Source: Chimonanthus salicifolius (lineage: Eukaryota; Streptophyta; Magnoliopsida; Laurales; Calycanthaceae). Taken from it: a stretch of 64,000 nt of DNA. A program made the translations under genes and the position numbers. Every line of letters begins with the position of its first letter. Position 1 is the stretch's first letter. The stretch is taken from contig CM023533.1 in NCBI GenBank assembly GCA_013350335.1, positions 26,766,869 through 26,830,868 on the forward strand, given 5' to 3'. Below are positions 58,701 through 64,000 of this stretch, piece after piece. Under the pieces are notes generated by a model. The model was not told the origin of the DNA. It worked only from the letters and a program-made list of their open reading frames with translations, and searched no databases.

Positions 58701-61226
58701 GCCTCTAATGCAATGAGAGTTGATCTTTTGCAAAATTGGATCACATCAATTTCCCAATTTAAAAATCCTTTGGTCCAATTCTTTTGAAAGGGCCCTGACA
58801 AGGGTCCAGCTCAGGCCCATGAGGTGATAGACCTAAAACCTGTCTTAACTGAAATTTTTGAAGGACCAGTAATGACCAAAGAAGCTGGTTTACTGGATCC
58901 ACATTTCACTCCTCACAATGTCATCATCAAACACAAGTTAAATAATATTTGTGGTTTTTGGGGCCTGAACTGTTGTTAAAGTTCTGCTACAGAGTATCTG
59001 AACAATGCCAATGAGAGGAACGTTCAAATTAGGGGTCTAAATATATATGATAAGTATCGATCAATACATATCATTATTTTTTTATATTTATCCGATATAT
59101 CTTTTACTGTATGTATTTTATATAACCATAATTTTTTAGATTTATCAGATATATCTTATATAACCAATTCAGCTATGTATTGTTGACACTTGACTGAGAT
59201 GTTGTTGACACAGTTGCGCATCACCGATATATCTCCGGTACGATAATTTTTTAAGTTTTTAGTAAAAAGTATCTTTTTGAGCTAATATAATCATGTATAT
59301 ATTGCAGATACCAATATTTTGAGATGAATTTTAAATTAATAGTTGATTGAAGAGAAAATGGAAGAAGAAGATGAGAAAGGCTGGCTCTGTGTCCTGCCTT
59401 CGTTGCAAAGAAAAGACTGAAAATGGAGCTATCCTCAGGTATGCATGTATTGCATGAAATTGAAAATTTTTGTTCAACACTTTTGCTCAGATGCAAGTAT
59501 GAGATACTTATAGACTTAATCTATCATTAAATTATTTTTAAACGTTAAACTTGATTGGCCAACAGATAATTGATCAATGGATTAACGGTCTAAAAATTTT
59601 AGATTTCATTTGAATGATAAGATTTGTGGCACAGATTCAAATTTTAGACATATGCTCTGCTTTCCACCTGCATAATCAGTTAATAAAGGTCGTCATGTTT
59701 CTTTTATGGCCAAAGTTTTTTATGACTAAAGTGTTCAAGCCTTTTAGAGCACCCGACATGACTTTTTGAGATGAGAGTGAGAATCGAACTCAAATCTTCA
59801 AAACTCCAGTTTCTTTATAATATCCTAGCCTCATCACCTCCAACTCCTCTGAGTTGTTAGCACTCACGTTATTCAGCTATGAGATTTATGAGATTAAGAG
59901 AATGAAGTCTATATCGTTCTATACATGGTGATATTTTTCTTTACTACTATACCAACACGCTAATTAGATTGAGCTGGGCCTTAAATTCCTTGGTTGGGCT
60001 CTCAATCATTGGACTTCTCTTATAATCGATATTCGATGGCCCATGAGGATTGTAGGCTAATTTGAAATATTTTCAAAAATTAAGTTTTTGTGGGTTAGCA
60101 TTTATTATGTTTTACCGTCGTTTCATGGGATATTTCTTATTATTAAAAGAAGGTTAGTGATTCTATTAAGTCTAAACCTTTTGTGGGTCATCCATTAGAA
60201 TTTGAATTTGGGTATGTGTTATATTACACTTTCTTTTGTTTAGGAAGAACCAAAGTTGGGTGTCTATAAGGTGTAGTTCCAATTTTTATTTGATATTTTG
60301 TCATTGCTCTATATATTAATGAATTATTAAAGAACCTCAATTTGATACGAATTTTTTGCCAAAATCTCGATTCGGTCGAATTTTCGACCCTGAGAAGAGG
60401 CTAAGTGATGAGCATAGGAAAATGACTATTTTACCTTTGTGTTTGGACTAGTTAGCACTTGTTTTGTTTGTTTTAGAATATGTTTAATGTGATTTTGGAC
60501 GTTTTGCAGGATTTATGGGGAAATACAAGGTGTGAGAGTTCAAATGGTGAATTTTGCAATTAATGGGCATAAGTAGATATTTTTGAAAAGTTGGATTTTT
60601 TAATAATTGTCTTACCACAATTTTAGGGATTTTATTTGTAAATTAATTAATTCAAATACATTTATGAGAGTTGGATTAATTTAATACATTTTTAGAATTG
60701 ATTGTAAGTGGTAAAATTAATTATTAGATTTTCTATACTTTGAAAAGCTCAATTATTAAGCCCATTAAAAAAGCCCATGAATAAATCCACATGTGTGAAG
60801 TCTATTTTCATCATCTCAAAATACATATGAGGAAATTCAAAATTTAGAAATTATTATAAGAGGATTTTTGAATTTGGCAAGGATTGAAGAAAAAGAAAGA
60901 AAATAAGAAGTGGAGAAAAAGAAGGAATGTTTGACACAGTTTTAGTATTTTGGCCATTATGTTCCACTCCGATTTTCGAATTTCATTAATTTCAAAATTC
61001 CATTATATTTTATTTTTAATTTCATATTTTATAAATAAATGAAGGGTGAATTTATTTAGAATTATGGTCGTCCAATTATTTAATTTATGTGTGATGAGAA
61101 TTTGATTTGATTTTAATTATTTTTATGATGTTATGATTGAAGTTATTCTAAGATATTCAAGGAGAGTGGATGGAATATTTAGGATAGGAAGAACTTGATT
61201 TTTTTTTTTTATCAAAGGCACTTTTT
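55755..61226. other. gene-free AT-rich stretch with scattered repeat remnants
   Basis: No supported gene. 56745-56895 is a decayed SINE relative. Near 57574 tggtatcagaat resembles a retroelement primer site but no LTRs are visible. 59034-59245 has CGATATAT-type words of an old MITE. 59720-59830 has gaatcgaactc, a tRNA-like word on the minus strand. 60340-60560 has text like plant retrotransposon ends. None has firm boundaries. Confidence 0.35.
56745..56895 (+). mobile_element. SINE relative, old copy
   Basis: It follows the order of the SINE at 8678: gatcaattagtaatatc, gtgagaggtgttagattcgag (decayed B-box), gtgctctaagggctacgag, atcactcatgaaagttttaca and a cacacgtaaatt end. No exact duplication. 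Confidence 0.5.
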
Positions 61227-62664
61227 AAGAGTGGATGAAATATTTGGATTTAGAATTACAATTAGAAATTTTATCTAGACTAAGGGTTGAATTGAATTTT
61301 CTTAGTATAATGAATTTCATAATTATTATAATAAGACTTTTAATAAATAAAAAATTGGAATGCATGATTGATAATTTAAGTGAGCTTCATATTGTATGCT
61401 TTGATTTTATTTTTAAGATATGAATAATAATGACTTCTTAATTCTTTGATCCAGTTCCACTATAAATATATACAGAGGTAATTTTAGTTGTTTTCAATTT
61501 TTATTTTTGTTTTGCCTATAAATTCAAACTCTTGGAAATTGAGAACTAGGTTGGTAATTAATTAATTGCATTTTAATTTTGTATTCTAAGTTAGATTAAG
61601 ATTATATATAATTTTTAGATTAATTCCACCATCTTAATTGAAAGTAAATGAATTTTGTGTTTTTTATGAAAATTAGATCTCTTGAATGGTTAATTTCTAA
61701 TTTTAGATATTGTTCCTATTTTTGGACTTGTTTTCTATTTTTAGAATGTTTATAAATTAAAATTAGATTTCCTAAATTAGAGAATTAATCCGATGTTTAA
61801 GATTTATTTCTATGATTTTCTAAATTTCTTAAATATATAATTCAGTTGTATGTTTTTCACGGATATGTTCATAAGATCCGATGGGTTCGACCTAGCACTC
61901 AATTGTTATACAATAAGACAAGAACTTGTTGTGCAAATTTTAAATTTATAACTCGCAAGCGCACGAACTATTCATAGTATAGCAGTTAGAGTGCGAGGTC
62001 GAACCTATCGGAACTTAGAAAAATATATCTGTAAAAGACATACCACTGAATTATATATTTTAAGAAACTTAGAGAAAATAGAGATAAATCATGAATATGA
62101 AATTATTTTTCTAATCTCTGAATTTTAATTTTAATTTAAAAATATTCTAAAAATAGAAAACAAGTCCAAAAATGAAAACCACATCTAAAATTAGAAATTA
62201 ACCATTGAAGATATCTAATTTTCATGAAAAACACAAAATTCATCTAATTTCACTTAAGATGGTGGAATTAATCTAAAAATTATAAATAACCTTAATCTAG
62301 CTTATAATACAAAATTAAGATGTAATTAATTAATTACAAACCTAGTTTTCAATTTTCAAGAATTTGAATTTATAGGCAAAACAAAAATTAAAATTAAAAA
62401 TAACTAAAATTACCTCTGTACATATTTACAGTGGAACTGGATCAAAGAATTAAGGAGACATTATTATCAATATCTTAAAAATAAAATCAAGGCCTAGAAT
62501 ATGGAGCTCACTTAAATTATCAATCATGCATTGCAATTTTCCATTTATTAAAATTCTTATTATAATAATTATGAAATTCATTATACTAAAATAATTTAAT
62601 TCAACCCTTAGTCTAAATAAAATTTCAATTTGTAATTTCAAATCCAAATATTTAATCCACTTTT
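61227..62664. repeat. 1.44-kb inverted repeat with 677-bp arms
   Basis: The left arm 61227-61903 and right arm 61989-62664 are reverse complements along their length (for example tggatttagaattacaatt against aatttgtaatttcaaatcc, and gttcgacctagcactc against gagtgcgaggtcgaac). The 85-bp spacer contains actcgcaagcgcacgaact, a text I associate with plant LTR retroelements. The two similar open frames at 61235-61423 and 62450-62647 arise because they are the two arms. No target duplication is evident. Confidence 0.85.
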
Positions 62665-62763
62665 ACAGGTTCTATATAGTAGGCTGCAAAACATAAAAGG
62701 GCCCAATGGGCTTCACGGGAATTAACTCCAAAAAGCATGATCGGGCCTAAAAAACCCTCATCC
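62665..62763. other. short unassigned spacer
   Basis: Sequence between the large inverted repeat and the next MITE, with gggcccaatgggctt words. No feature seen. Confidence 0.3.
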
Positions 62764-63119
62764 CAGGGGTACAAAAAACGGCACTGCCGATAATTCGGCC
62801 GATATGCAAATATTGGCCGATATAATTCTCTTTCTTCTTTTTATTTTTTTTAAAATATCGGTATTATTTTATTATTTTATTTTTTCTGAATTAAAAAATA
62901 TTAAAAAAAAAAAGAAAAAGAAACTGTTTTTTTTTTTTTTAATTTGAAAATGTAAATATCAGCCGATATCTGGGCCCTGGCCAATCACCGTTTTGACTTT
63001 TTTTAAAAATACCGATATTAATCATATTGGCTGATATCAGACCGATATATCGACCATATAATTGCTGTACGGCCGATACAATATGTATTGGCCGATATTA
63101 TATCGGGCTTAAAACCCTT
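62764..63119. mobile_element. degraded member of the CAGGGGTTTAAA / ATCGGCCGAT family
   Basis: The left end CAGGGGTACAAAAAACGG and right end GGGCTTAAAACCCTT match the family termini. Interior words ttcggccgatatg, attggccgatata, cagccgatatc and acggccgatac recur around long A/T runs. The 8-bp flanks do not match, so ends are approximate. Confidence 0.6.
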
Positions 63120-64000
63120 TAGTGAAATGGGGAGAAGGAAGGGGCAGGGGGAGGGGAATGGTGTAAACCGAAGGGTATGAAATTTGTCTGTATCATATTG
63201 GCTTGTATTGGCCAATTATAAATTTAAGGTATTTATGTGATTTTTAAAATATTTTAATATTTTTTTTATGAAATTTAGATTTTTGTACGTTAAATTTTTT
63301 ATGAATTATAATAAAAGATAGATGTCACTGTGGGACACTAGAAAGCATAAATTTCTTTGTAGGTGTTTCTTTATATTAGTTTTATATTTTTTAAAAAGTT
63401 TTAAACATTTTCCAAATTTTAAAGATGTACTTTATTCGTATATATTTTTTTTGTCTCTTGAGATCCTAATACTCCATAAAAGACCATTTAAAAAAAAAAT
63501 ATGTTCACACTAAATTATAGGTCTATTGTTTAATATGAAAAATTATTATACTCAACGATTTTTATTAATGAAAAAAATGAACTTCATTAAAACTTATAGA
63601 GTGGTCAATATCTTCTGTTTGATTCAATTTGATTTTACAATAAATTATATTTATATGATTTTAAAGTTATTGTATCAATTAATTGTTATACTATTTATAA
63701 TAATAGATTAACTTAACTAATGAGAGTAGTGAACTTCCAAGTTTTTGAATTGTTAAGAAAATGGTAATGGTCAATCTGTAAAACTAAACATGACGCACAT
63801 TAAATTTGGAGCTCCATATAGAGGATATTAAATCAGATAAACTGTGTTTAAATAAGGAAGGTCTATTTTAGGAGAGTTTTAAAGGGGGTTAGTTTCCTAT
63901 TTTGATGGGAAGTAAGAATGGAAAATTCTAATTGCCCAAAGTGGGTGTTTTCTCATGTTTTTGGACTTCAGGAAGTATTGACATATTAAAGGGAAGATCA
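63120..64000. other. gene-free AT-rich stretch at window end
   Basis: Long A/T runs. Short frames at 63322-63513 and 63526-63711 are low-complexity and carry no domain. Confidence 0.4.

Noticed and set aside
61235..62647. Two similar small proteins on opposite strands, which could look like a conserved gene pair
   Set aside because: They are the two arms of one inverted repeat and so are similar by structure, not by selection on coding.

Overview
The window looks like nuclear DNA of a flowering plant, probably a eudicot. It is AT-rich, has long stretches without genes, and carries spliced plant genes with GT-AG introns among many short non-autonomous transposable elements. I find four protein-coding loci and no rRNA, tRNA or CRISPR array. 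No full-length autonomous transposon was recognised.

Genes. (1) 5008-6792 (+): a three-exon SHAQKYF-type single-repeat MYB repressor with an N-terminal zinc knuckle, an LFGV motif and an EAR-like LxLxL motif. (2) 12167-15833 (-): an eleven-exon myo-inositol oxygenase (MIOX), complete except for one extra base in exon 7 that creates an immediate stop. (3) 23715-28607 (+): a second, intact MIOX of 308 residues. It has the same ten intron positions and sits head-to-head with the first, about 7.9 kb away. (4) 49695-50867 (+): an intronless RR-TZF (arginine-rich plus tandem CCCH) zinc-finger gene. Its full family sequence is present but spread over three reading frames. MIOX turns myo-inositol into D-glucuronate, which feeds UDP-glucuronate, cell-wall and possibly ascorbate metabolism. 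The MYB and TZF genes are regulators with no evident link to it.

Mobile DNA. Most of the remaining sequence with visible structure is short repeats: hAT-like MITEs with exact 8-bp target duplications (three around the MYB gene, and others at 827, 9441, 30517, 37323, 38828 and 55468); TRIM-type miniature LTR elements (4380, 33020, 44244); solo LTRs inside introns of both MIOX genes; a tRNA-derived SINE with a 15-bp duplication at 8678; and several large foldback structures.

Most unusual region. 22055-23559 is a palindrome nested at three scales. It ends about 90 bp upstream of the MIOX2 TATA box. A sister element at 40091-40674 has the same core but arms built from a different palindromic word, and lies between 179-bp direct repeats. 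Several other MITE families here also carry arrays of short self-complementary words, each family with its own word. I read these as possible transposase-binding subterminal arrays, which is inference.

Caution. The frame breaks in MIOX1 and the TZF gene (four in all) are all shifts of the same sign, each explicable by one extra base. Unpolished assembly errors are therefore as likely as real gene decay.
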